Positions 52,836 to 64,000 of a stretch of DNA of 64,000 nt are shown here, piece after piece. The position numbers were made by a program, and so were the translations under genes. The notes under the pieces are model-generated. The model saw only the letters and a program-made list of their open reading frames with translations. It made no database searches and was not told the origin of the DNA. The DNA comes from Cynocephalus volans (taxonomy: Eukaryota; Chordata; Mammalia; Dermoptera; Cynocephalidae), in contig NC_084463.1 in the NCBI RefSeq assembly GCF_027409185.1, positions 158,325,869 through 158,389,868 of the forward strand, in the 5' to 3' direction. Positions within the stretch are counted from its first letter, which is position 1, and each line of letters opens with the position of its first letter.

Positions 52836-55480
52836 TAAAAAGAAATGAAGAAAACAATCCCATTTATGATAGCATCACATTTGTATCTCTTAATTTATCT
52901 TTTGCAAATTATTTGAGTCCATTTAACAAGCACAGTTTACATCTGGGCAAGTCAACATCCACTGTTGACTTCTGGCAAGCACAGAGGACACGGACATTCA
53001 CAGAGCAGGTCCTTCAAGCAGGTTTATTTGTCAACATCTCTAACTAATTTTGCTAAAGAATTATTTCTGTAACTTCACTGAAAATTCTGGCTTTCTGACC
53101 TTGCCAGGGCCTATGGAAATTGCCAAACCTGCTTTGCGGAAGTACTGTGATAGGGACTATTGAAGAGAAAGAGGAGTTAGGATCAACACTTGCTTAGTGA
53201 AAAGCAGTGTTTTCACCTTTTAAACATATCTTTATGGAGATAATCATGTGTTTTATTTTCATTTTTATTCTGTAAATTCTTTGGCCACTTGTGGCAGAAA
53301 ATCAGTAGCACAAATGCAGCTCTAGATGGAGGTGGTGGAGTTACAACAAGTCACAGATGGAGTCCAGGCAAAGTGGAAGTTGCAAACTTTCCTTCAGTAT
53401 ATATTTTCATCCCATCAACTTGCTGGATACAAGGGAGTAGTTAGCACTTGGAAGTGAGGCACCAGCAGGTTCCCAAAGGAAAGGCCTGCTGCATGCGTGT
53501 GTAAGGGTGTGAATAGCAGGGAATGGTTGTATACAGATTTGTATTGCACAGAGACAGCATGCTATTCTACCTTGCATCCATAGTTGTGTTCCAGTTATTC
53601 CACTTGCTCGAAATATACTTTTCTCCCTGTTTCCCTCCCCGTATTTGTGTGATGAAGTCTTAGTGATCCTTCAAGATAGAGCTTAAAGGTTATCTTTAAA
53701 GTGAAAAATTTCTGGACTTACACCATTCACCTAGGTAATTTAAAAGTTTTGTTTTTCATTCTTTCAGAGCACCTGGTACACACTCCTGTACCAGGTATGG
53801 CACTTAAAACACTGCATTGTGGTTATTTGTGTGTGTCTTTTACTAACTTATGGAATCCTTAAGATACAATCATGTTTTTTATATCATGGTATCTGTAGCA
53901 CTAGCACAAAGTTAGCCCCTTAAACATATTATATGAATAAATGAATTAACCAAGGGAAATAAACTCTTACATCTGCTGAGCCATTTGCCCGTAACCACCT
54001 CCTTTTTACATTGTATAACTCCACTCCTAGCAATTTGAAATTGGTCTTAGTTCCAAGAATAATTTGCTATAAAGCAGAAACTTATTATTAAAAGTTATTA
54101 TTTTACAGTGGACTTTTAACTTTGCTTTGACTCAGGTTTGTTTCAATTAGCTTTTAAAATTCAAAGTATTAACCAAACAAATGACCCTGTGCTTTCCATG
54201 GGAACATCATAAAGCAGTTCATGATTAAGTTTCAGAACTTCTCTTTGTGAAATGACTTGAGACCAGTGAATAAGTTAAATTTAGGTTATCTAGAGAGTAC
54301 ATCCAGCTAAAGCTTTACGCTTGACTTCTGGGGGCTGCTGAGGATAGGAACATTCACAGATGAGGTCTTTAAGCAGGTACAGGAAGGAGTGTGTTTTTCA
54401 GAACTTGTTTAGTTATTAACACTTGGAAGTAGCCTTTGCTCAAGAATTTTCTCCATGGCTTTACCAAAAATATTTCAATGATTTATCCCAAAAGGAGTTG
54501 GAGACACTGCTTCCAGCTCTCTGCTGTGGAGGCTTGTTGAGAAGTAGGGAATGACAGCATTAACATGGATTAGGACGACTTACAGAAAGACTGAATTTTC
54601 CTTATGAGGGAATGGTTTATGCTTTAAGATTTCAGTTCATCTTGTGTGTGCACAGGATGCTGCAGTCAGATTCATACTTCCATCCTTCAGAAAATATCAA
54701 TTTTTCATCTACCATATGCCAGGCAATTATTTGGGCATTGACACTACAGAAGTCAGTAAAAGAGACGTGTCTTCTCACAGAGTTTATAGTCTAGCCGGGG
54801 GAAACATGATTTAGTAGAAATTAAAACAATGTATTAAGTATTATTATTGGGTGTTATAGGGTGTTAAATAAAAGCACAATAAAGCCCCCTAGTTTAATTT
54901 AATGGGCCATGGCAATCTCCCTGAATAAAGTTGCTTTTAAGCTAAAACCAAAGGAATGTGTATCAATTAATAAAGTAAAGGGGGTTGGAGGTATAAGGAG
55001 AAACACAAGTGAAATACACATGGAAAGAGCAGACTGCTGGGGTTTCTGGGGTGAGGGTGAGCCTGGTATATGTGAAGAATTGAAAGCAGTTTAGTATTGC
55101 TAGAGTGTGGGTTTCTTGAGGACAAGTGACATGAGGTTTAAAGATAGGCAGGAACCAACTACCAGAGAAATTTGCAATTCATGTCTAAGAAAATTTGTAT
55201 AAGATTGCATACCAATGTTCCCATTTTCACTAATCCTCAGATCTAGGCCTCTGTAATAATAGGTTGAATAATGCGACAGGTCCATGAGTGAGTGCACAAA
55301 GATCAGATTGGATGGAGGCGTGCAGATGCGAGAGAGAGAATGGAAGAGGAGAGTGAAGAGCTGGCAGACTTAGGAGGGCCTTGTTTGCTGAGGTAAGGAT
55401 TATGAACTGCATGCTGAAAGCTACAGGAAACCACTGAAGGATTTTGAGCAGAAGAACAAGATCACATATGTATCAAAATA
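52836..55480. other. Intergenic, old repeats, no gene recognised
   Basis: L2-like pieces are visible at about 53590-53960 (GTGATCCTTCAAGATAGAGC) and 54660-54880 (CATATGCCAGGCAATTATTT). Open frames are short and unsupported. Confidence 0.4.
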
Positions 55481-55663
55481 CAGCAGATTGTCTCCCTGCT
55501 CTCTCTGCTTCCACCATCTTGCAATGTGAGACCCCTGGTTCACTGTCACCACCACCAGATGGACTTTGGACTTCCCAGCCTCAGAAACTTTGTTTTCCAG
55601 CCAGCCTGGCACTACAGAATTGCACATACTATCCAGACACTGGGAAACCAAGGAAGACATCAA

Positions 55664-55990
55664 TAAAGCTGTGCTGACTCCACCCCTCCAGCAGGACCTG
55701 AGATAACAACAAGGACAGGAACAGAAACAAGATGAGTCTTGGTGAGACTTTGTACCTGAGACCTTGCATGAAGCCCTCGCTGCTCACGTGCCTCTCCCTC
55801 CTGCTTTTCATTTCCCACCTTCCATTCCCTCAACCCCCTCTTTAAAAACCCCTCAGTAAACCTGAGTCTTTAAGATGGCTTTAGTCTGGCCATCCTCCTT
55901 CAAGTGTACCTGAGAGATGGGTTAGCCTAATATCTTTCCTCAAGTCACTGGTATTCCTGAATAAAAGCTGACTTCCATTTTCACCAGCAA
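55664..55990 (+). mobile_element. Possible ERV1-type solo LTR
   Basis: The segment begins near TGTGCTGACTCCACCCC and ends near TTTCACCAGCA, with a TTTAAAAACC TATA-like box at about 55842 and AATAAA at about 55963. This arrangement suits a gammaretroviral-type LTR, but I cannot name the family. No viral gene is present. The region just to the left (55490-55660) may be another LTR remnant. Confidence 0.4.
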
Positions 55991-56589
55991 AAAAAAAATA
56001 CATCAGATTGATATGGTGGGGGAGGGTGGATCTATGGAAAGGAACAGAGGAGGCAGCAGAACCAGCTAAGAGATGAAAGTTTGTAAAATTGTGCCATATA
56101 ATCATTCATTTGAAAGGAGACTTAGAGGCTATCTAGCTCAGCCTTCCATGGGAGCAGGAGCAATAGTGTGGTCCTCACTGCAGCTGAAGCTGTGAGCAGG
56201 ACACAGAGATCTAGCATGATCAGACATAAGTCTCTGGAAAAGGGACCCAACCTTGGGTTGTTTGGTATTTAAGCTGCGTAATTAGCATAGCCCCTCCTCT
56301 GACACTATCAAGGGTCAGGATACGACAGCATTTGGAGTCACAGTACCTTGGCTCCTTCCATCTCCTGCCAGTTCAACATTCACATTGCAGAACTCTAGTC
56401 TCTCCATAATGGGATTTGGGTGTGGGGTCCAAGCATTGTGGATGACCAGGATTGAGTGCAATAAAGTGCTGTGGCTGGTTTCTGGAACTCAGCAAACTCC
56501 TTATGATGCAATTTCTTTATGGGTAGTCCAGACTGAAGAGGCTCAGTCTTGGAAAAATTAACATTTACTTCTCTTCATCTATGTTGTAG

Positions 56590-56855
56590 CAGCTACCAGT
56601 ACTTCATTATTCTTTATGGCAGAATAATATTCCATTGGATGGATATACCACATTTTTAATTCAATTCTTCTGGGCATATACCTAGAAGTGGTATTGCTGG
56701 GTCATACAGTAATTCTTTAACTTACTGTGAAATTTCCAAACTGTTTTCCACTTCAGATGCACTATTTTATATTTCCATTAGCAATGTGCAAGGGTTCAAT
56801 CTCCTCCACATCTACACCAACACTTGTAATTTTCTGGTTTTTTTTTTCCAATTAT
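56590..56855 (-). mobile_element. Antisense L1 3' fragment
   Basis: GGGCATATACCTAGAAGTGG, TTGCTGGGTCATACAG and CCAAACTGTTTTCCACTTC are the reverse complement of an L1 ORF2 C-terminal segment. Confidence 0.75.
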
Positions 56856-57881
56856 GGCCATCTTGGTGCTGTGACTGATGGCACCAGTGCAAACAGCTGT
56901 CCTGCTATCCCCTGGAAAGTTGCACCACCCCAACAGCCAGCCCCATGACTGAACACCAGTGTGACCAGCTGCCTCACCAGCAGCAGCACTCCCTACCACT
57001 GCTACAGTCACCAGTGCTGAATGAGTGGTCTGTGACAGCCACTACTACAGCAACTGCCACGACAAAGGTGGCTTCCTACCACACCAGCAGCCACTGCCAC
57101 CTCCTAGGTGGCTGGCTAACCACTTATTAGCATAGAAAGGAGAAGAGTCATCAGTGGAGCCCAGGGAAAGAAGTGAGTGAGAGCAGATCCATGACCCAAG
57201 GGCCTAACTCACAGGGAAAATTATGCTGCCATATGTGATAGCACAGCCAGGGGTGGGAGGTATGTGTGCAGCCCACTGGATGGCCTTCATCTGGAGAAAG
57301 ACACACATATGGAACCCCCCAAGAGTACAGAAAGACAGGATACTCAAATAGAGTAAGGAAGGAAATTCCCAATCAGCACCAACCCATCCCCTAACTTGGG
57401 GAAGCAAGGTCCCAGGAGGAAACTCTGCCTGTAAGAAAGAAGAAAGAAAACCTGCACAGGGTCACCCATTCAAATAGAAGAGCACCAGTATAACCCAGTG
57501 CACCAGTCAGGGTTGGGGGAGCTAGCCAGGGTGCCAACAGGCCCACCCAAGGTTACCCACCATAGCCAAAGAGTCACAGGGCACTGATGCACTTCCCATA
57601 AGGATTTGAGAGCTTGCTCACATCCTGGCACACAAAATATAGTGTCACCAACCTCAGCAAGGAATTACTAAGCACCCCAGGAACTAGGCCACAGAGGCAC
57701 TCACATGCAATTCCAACACTGAATTCAGCCAAAGTACCTACACAAAGATTAACTAGTGCATCTACCTGAAACCAGTACTAAAGCATCCCACTCAACCATC
57801 ATTATAAAACACATCTATAAGAGGAACTCCCTCTCTTCAAAGCCCACTCCAGAGTACTAGAAAAAGCAATTGCTCTACCAT

Positions 57882-58776
57882 ATGACTAGACACCAACATA
57901 CAGAGACTAGAAATACGAAAAAAAATGACACCACCAAAGGAATATAATAACTCTCAAATACCAGATCCTATAGAGCAGGAGGTCCTTGAAATGACTGAAA
58001 AGATATTCTGAGCAACAATCTTAAGGAAAGTCAATGAGATACAAGAAGACTGTTAGACAACACAATGAAATGAGAAAAAGTACCCAGGATCTGAAGGAGG
58101 AAATGTACAAAGAGTTTAATGCTCTAAAAAAGAATGTAGCAGAGCTTGTGGAGCTGAAGGATTCATTCAATGAAATAAAGAACACAACAGAGAGCTTAAG
58201 CAGAAGGCTAGAACAAGCAGAAGAATGAATTTCTGATTTTGAAGATGGTCTTTGTGAAATAACCAACGTGGACCAATAAATAAATAATAAGAAGAAGAAA
58301 ATTTAAGAGAGCTAGCAGGTAATCCAAAGTGCACAAATATTGGAATCATGAGTGTTCCAGAAGGGGAGGAGAAAAGAAAAGACATTGAAAACCCATTCAA
58401 TGAAATAACAGCAGAAAACTTCCCAGGCATAGAGAGAGAAATGGACCTTCACATCAAGGAGGCTCAAAAATCCCCAAAGAGATTCAATCCAAAAAGATTC
58501 TCTCTGAGACACATTATAGTCAAACTGGCAAACCTCAGTGACAAAGAGAGAATCTTAAAAGCAGCAAGAGTAAAGTGTCAAGTCACCTATAAGGGATTCC
58601 TCATCAGGCTAACAGTAGATTTTTCGCAAGAAACCCTAAAAGCCAGAAGAGAATGGGATGATATATTCAAAATACCAAAAGAAAAAAACTGCCAGCCAAG
58701 AATACTATACTCAGCAAGGCACCACATGACCAGCCCTGAAAGAAATTCTCAAGGGAGTACTGCATCTGGAACCTGA
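57882..58776 (+). pseudogene. L1 ORF1 remnant (copy C)
   Basis: It starts MTRHQHTETRNTKKN, with breaks near 58010 and 58055. The coiled coil (STQDLKEEMYKEFNALKKN, LSRRLEQAEE) stops at a TGA at 58228. The RNA-binding part is open from 58348 to 58776 (EAQKSPKRFNPKRFSLRH, KARREWDDIFKIPKEKN). Confidence 0.86.
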
Positions 58777-58984
58777 AAAACAATAATCACTACCATAACA
58801 CATATGAAAGAACAAAACCCACTAGTAGAACAGAAATTCAAATGATAAAGACAAAGAAACTTTATCTAACCACCTCAAAAAACCAACAAACACAGAAGAC
58901 AAAAAATAAAGTGGGAGTAAAGGAACAAAAGACAATTAAAACATCCAAACAAAAATAGACAAAATGCCATGAGTAAATCAACAC

Positions 58985-61900
58985 CTTTCAATAACAACCC
59001 TTAATGTAAATGGATTAAATTCCCCACTCAAAAGACACAGACTGACTGATGGTTAAAAAGCTAGACCCAACTATATATTGCCTTCAAGAGACTCACCTCA
59101 GCTGTAAAAACACACGCAGACTAAGAGTGAAAGCATGGAAAAAGATATACCATGAAAATGGAAACCAAAACTGAGCAGGAGTAGCTATTCTCATTTCAGA
59201 TTAAACAGACATTAAACCAAAAAACACAAAAAGAGACAAAGCTACTATGTAATGATAAAGGAATCTATCCAGCAAGAAGACATAACAATCATAAATGTAT
59301 ATGCACCCAACATTGAAAAACCCAGGTATTTAAAGCAAACACTATCAGACCTAAAGAAAGACATTGATCCAAATATGATAATAGTTGGGGACCTGAATAC
59401 CACTCTCTTAAAATTGGACAGATCATTTAGGCAAAAAATCAACAGAGAAATGTGGGTCTTATGCCACTCTTTAGACAAATTAGACTTGCCAGATATTTAT
59501 AGAACATTTCATCCAAAAACCACAGAGTATATATTCTTCTCATCAGAACATGGACCATTCTCCAGGATAGAACACATTTTAGACCACAAATCAAATTTCA
59601 ACAAATAAAAAAAATTGAAATTATTTCTAGTATCTTTTCAGACACAGTGGATTAAAACTAGATATCAATAACAAGAGAAACTCTGGAAACTATACAAACA
59701 GATGGAAATTAAACAACATTCTCCTGAATGATTTATGGGTCCAAGAAGAAATTAAACAGGAAATCAAAAAAATTCTTGAAACTAACGAAAATGAAGACAC
59801 ATCATACCAAAACCTGTGGGATATTGCAAAAGCACTAAGAGGAAAGTTTATCTCAATAAATGCTAACATCAAAAGAATAGAAAGATTGCAAATAAACAAC
59901 CTAATGCTACACCTGAAAGAACTAAAAAAGCAAGAACAATCTAATCCCAAATTTAGTAGAGGAAATAATTAAGATCACAGCAGAACTAAATAAAATAGAA
60001 CTCCTTAAAATAATACAAATGATTAATAAAACAAAAGGCTGGGTTTTGGAGAAGATAAAATAGACAAACCATTAGGTAGGTTAACGAGAGAGGGGGGAGG
60101 GAGAGAGAGAGAGAGAGAGAGAGAATGCAAATAACAAGTATCAGAAATGAAAAAAGAGACATTGCAATTGATACCACAGAGATACAAAGAATCATTATAG
60201 ACTGTTATAAACAATTATACCCCAACAAATTTGAAAACCTGGATGAAATGGACACATTAAATTCTGGACATATGCAAACTACCAAGACTGAACCAAAAAG
60301 ACATAGAAAATCTGAACAAACAACAGGCAATGAGATTGAAGCAGCAATCAGCAGTCTGCAAACAAAGAAAAGCCCAGGACCAGGTAGCTATGCTGCTGAA
60401 TTCTACCAAACCTTTAAAGAGGAATGAATACCAACTCTCTTCAAATTGTTCCAAAAAATTGAAACAGAGGCCACTCTGCCAGAATCATTCTATGAGGCCA
60501 ACATCACCCTGATACCAAAACCAGACAAAATTACAACAAAAGAGGAAAACTACAGGCCAATATCTTTGATGAATGTAAATGCAAAAATCCTCAATAAAAC
60601 ATTAGCAAATAGAATACAGCAACATACCAAAAAAATTATACACCATGATCAAGTGGGATTCATCCCAGAAATGCAAGGATGGTTCAGCATATGCAAGTTA
60701 ATACATGTGCAATACATATGTAAGTCAATACATATCAACAAAATCAAGGACAAAAACCCTGTGATTAGCTCAATAGATGCTGAAAAAGCATTTGACAAAA
60801 TTCAACATTGCTTCATGATAAAGACTCTCAGAAAATTAGGTATAGAAGGAAAATATCTAAACTCAATAAAAGTCATATCCAACAAACCAACTGCCAATAT
60901 CATTCTGAATGGGGAAATGTTGAAAGGTTTTGCCTTATAAATGGGAACAAGAAAAGGATGCACACCCTCACTACTCCTATTTAACATAGTATTGGAAGTA
61001 CTAGCCAGAGCAATCAGGCAAGAGAAAGAAATAAAGGGCATCCAGATTGGAAAAGACAAAGTCAAATTGTCCCTATTTGCAAATGAAATGATCCTACAGA
61101 GAGAGAAACCTAAAGACTCTACAAAAATACTCTTAGAGTTGATAAATGACTACAGTCAAGTTGCAGGATACAAAATCAACAGACAAAAAAAAAAAGAAAT
61201 TAGCATTGTAATACTCCAACAACAAACTAGAAGAAAAAGAAATCAAGAAAGATAGCCCATTTACAATAGTCACCAATAAACAAATAAATAAAATACCCAG
61301 CAAGAAAGTTAACTAAGGATGTGAAAGATCTCTAATGAGAATTAAAAATCACTGTTAAAAGAAATTAAAGAGGACAAGAAAAGATAGAAAGACATTTTAT
61401 GTTCATTGACTGGAAGAATTAATGTTGGGAAAATGTCCACACTACCCAAAGCAATCTATAGATTCAATGCAATCCCCATCAAAATACCAATGACATTTTT
61501 AACAAAAATAGAAAAAACAATCCTAACATTCATATGGAATAAAAAAAGATCCCAGGTAGTCAAACCCATCCTGAGGGGGGGGAAAAAAAAACAGCCAGAA
61601 GCATTACACTACTTGGCTTCAAATTATACTACAGAGCTATAGTAACAAAAACAGCATGGTACTAGCATAAAAACAGACACATGGACCAACAGAACAGAAT
61701 AGGAAACCCAGAAATCAACCCACAAACCTACAGCCAACTGATCTTTGACAAAGGCACCAAGAATATACATTGGGGAAAAGTCTGCCACTTCAATAAATGG
61801 TGGTGCTGGGAAAACTGGACATTCATATGTAGAAGAGTGAAACTATACCTGTACCTCTCACCATATACCAAAATCAACTAAAAAAATAGATTAAAGACTT

Positions 61901-62695
61901 TAATATACATCCTAAAACTATAAGATTCCTAAAAGAAAACATAGGGGAAACACTTCAGGAAGAAGGGCTCGGCAAAGACTTTATGAATATGACTCCCAAA
62001 GCACAGGCAACAAAAGAAAAATAAACAAATGGGATTATATCCAACTAAAAAGCTTCTGCACGGCAAAATAAACCATTAACAGAGCAAAAAGACAACCTAC
62101 AGACTGAGAGAAAGTATTTGCAAACTCTGCATCCAACAAAGGATTAAGATCCTGAATATACAAGGAACTCAAACAACTTAACAGTAAAAAACAAACAACT
62201 GGATTAAAAAATGGGCAAAGAAGCTGAACAGCATTTCTCAAAGGAAGATATACAAAGGGCCAAGAGACACAAGAAACAGTGCTCAGCATCATTCAGTATC
62301 AGGCAAATGCAAATCAAAACCCGTACTGAGATATCATCTCACCCCAGTTAGACTGGCTACTATCAAAAAGAATGACAAATGCTGGTAAGGATGTGGAGAA
62401 GGGGGACCCCTCTTGCACTGTTGGTCTGACTGTAAAGCAGTGCAGACATTATGGAAAACAGTACAGAGGTTCCTCAGACAACTACAGATAGATCTACCAT
62501 ACGATACAGCAATCCCACTTTTGGGTATATACACAAAGGAATGGATATCACTATGTCAAAGGGACACTTCTAATGCCATGTTTATTGCAGCTCTATTTAC
62601 AATAGCTAAGAGTTGGAACCAACCTAAATTTCCATCATCGAATGACTGGATAAGGAAAATGTGGTATCTTTATACAATGGAATGCTATTCTGCAT
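58985..62695 (+). pseudogene. L1 ORF2 remnant (copy C)
   Basis: The endonuclease part is open at 59252-59608 (VGDLNTTLLKLD). Reverse transcriptase is open at 60446-60940 and 60941-61255. The catalytic motif reads LFANEM where copy B has LFADDM, so both catalytic Asp residues are replaced. A GA microsatellite interrupts the frame at 60086-60124. The C-terminal part ends IRKMWYLYTMECYSA. Confidence 0.88.
60086..60124. repeat. (GA)n microsatellite inside L1 ORF2
   Basis: A GAGAGAGGGGGGAGGGAGAG run continues as pure GA to 60124. Copy B has only AGAAGAGAGAAG at the corresponding place. Confidence 0.9.
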
Positions 62696-63139
62696 AAAAA
62701 AGAATGAAATATTGCCATTTGCAGCAACAAGGATGAACTTAGAAAAAATTATGTTAAATGAAATAAGCCAGGCATAGAAAGAGAAATACTGCATGTCCTC
62801 ACTTGTAAATGGAAGCTAAAAACAAACAAACAAACACATCCAGAACAAATTAATTAAAAGAGAAAAAAGATACAACAATCACAATAGTATATTGAACTTT
62901 CAAACAATCACAATAATACATTGAACTTTCAAAAGAAGAGGACAGAACTGTGGTTGCCAGTGGTAGGAAAGGAGAAAGGGGAGGAGGAAATGGGAGGAAT
63001 TGGTATAGGGCCACGGAAATCATTACATTGTATAATGAAGACGATACTAATTATCTTGGTTTGAACATCACATATTGCACAGAGGTATTGATATTCAATG
63101 CTGTACCTCACAGATATGTACAATCAACTATATTCCTCT

Positions 63140-63490
63140 TCCAAGATCAGAAACAAGATGCCTGCTTTTTCCAGTTATTTTTAAATTTTACTGGAAGCTC
63201 TAGGCAGCATAATTAGGCAAGAAAAACAAATAAAAGGAATACAAATTTAAAAGGAAGAATTAAAACTATATTTGCAGATGACATGATCAGATATACAGAA
63301 AACCCTAAAGAATCCACATATACACCAAAGAAAACTAATAAGCAAATTCAGAAAAGTCACAGGATACAAGATTGACACAGAAATCAGTTGTATTTCTATA
63401 TACTAGCAAGGAACAATCCAATAATGATATTAAGAAAATAATTCCATCCATCACAGCATCAAGAAGGATAAGATATTTATGAGTGAATTT
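63140..63490 (+). mobile_element. L1 ORF2 reverse transcriptase fragment of a different L1
   Basis: TTTACTGGAAGCTCTAGGCA, TATTTGCAGATGACATGATC (the FADDM region) and CACAGGATACAAGATTGACA belong to the reverse transcriptase region. Sequence is unlike copies B and C. It follows the 3' UTR of copy C. Confidence 0.75.
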
Positions 63491-64000
63491 AATAAGTAGA
63501 CTAGACCTAAAGAAAGAGATAGACCCCAAGATAATAATAGTGGGGGACCTCAACACCCCTCTCTCAACTTTAAATAGATCATCTAGGCAAAAAATCCACA
63601 GAGAAACACAGGATTTAGATTGCATGTTAAAGCAGTTGGATCTGGCAGATTTCTACAGAAAATTTTATCCCACAGCTACATAATATACTTTCTTCTCTGC
63701 AGCACATGGAACATTCTCCAGGATAGACCTCATTAAGTCACAAATCAAGTCTCAAAAAATTTTTAAAAATTGAAATCATTACAAATACATTTTCAGACCA
63801 CAATGGAATAAAACTAGAAATTTTAACAAGCAAAACTCTTAAAACTGTACAAATATGTGGAAATTTAAAAACATGCTCCTGAACAACCTATAGGTCCAAG
63901 ACAAAATTAAGCAGAAAATCAAAAAATTTCTTGAAAATAATGAAAATGAAGACACATCATACCAAAATCTGTGGAAAACTGCATAAGTAGTACTAAGAGG
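63491..64000 (+). mobile_element. L1 ORF2 endonuclease fragment, runs off the window
   Basis: The open stretch 63483-63683 contains IVGDLNTPLSTLNRSSRQ. Further on, TTCAGACCACAATGGAATAA encodes the intact SDHNGIK-type motif. It matches copies B and C in order and continues past the window end. Confidence 0.85.

Larger units (their letters stand above)
56860..63130 (+). mobile_element. LINE-1, near full length with 5' and 3' UTR, dead (copy C)
   Basis: A 5'-UTR-like stretch (about 56860-57881), ORF1 (57882-58776), ORF2 (about 58985-62695) and a 3' UTR with a G-rich tract (GGAAAGGAGAAAGGGGAGGA, about 62965) follow in order. It is clearly diverged from copy B and multiply broken. The exact 5' edge is uncertain. 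Confidence 0.88.

Overview
The window is nuclear DNA of a placental mammal. It has split genes with GT-AG introns, many MIR and L2 fossils, MaLR LTRs and several kilobases of LINE-1. A SINE with a tRNA-Ile-like head (perfect 13-bp target duplication at 15.0-15.15 kb, second partial copy at 16.0 kb), an intact MST-type LTR and a distinctive L1 3' end suggest a euarchontan. A colugo (Dermoptera) is my best guess from memory of its SINE; a bat is less likely. The species is an inference, the mammalian origin is not.

0-25 kb: the one complete protein gene is on the minus strand. It is SLC22A8 (organic anion transporter 3, OAT3), with a non-coding first exon (about 24.88-24.76 kb), ten coding exons from 24036 down to 6068, and a 3' UTR with two AATAAA signals near 5.64 kb. 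The coding exons sum to 1629 nt, i.e. 542 residues, with no frame break and all splice sites GT-AG. A TATA box and an HNF1-like site lie just upstream. Introns carry MIR, L2, MaLR LTR, L1 3' ends and the tRNA-derived SINE.

25-39.3 kb: no recognisable gene. It holds old repeats, a 1.4-kb retroposon made of L1 5'-UTR-like sequence with internal ~100-bp tandem repeats and a perfect 13-bp target duplication, a 115-bp alternating purine-pyrimidine tract, a solo MST-type LTR with a 5-bp duplication, and a CpG-rich block at 38.6-39.28 kb.

39.29-40.64 kb: about 1.35 kb of degenerate telomere-like hexamers (TTAGGG mixed with CTAGGG). It ends directly in the reading frame of a truncated but otherwise open OR4-type olfactory receptor (40641-41201) that lacks TM1-TM3. 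I read this as an ancient chromosome end, subtelomeric CpG block plus telomere-like tract, now joined to olfactory receptor DNA. It could also be an assembly misjoin. This is the most unusual structure in the window.

41.2-64 kb: gene-poor, AT-rich and dominated by L1 copies, all broken: a 3' fragment (43.97-45.3 kb), a near full-length copy (47.23-52.6 kb), another near full-length copy with 5' UTR (about 56.9-63.13 kb), and further fragments to the window end. None has an intact ORF1 or ORF2.
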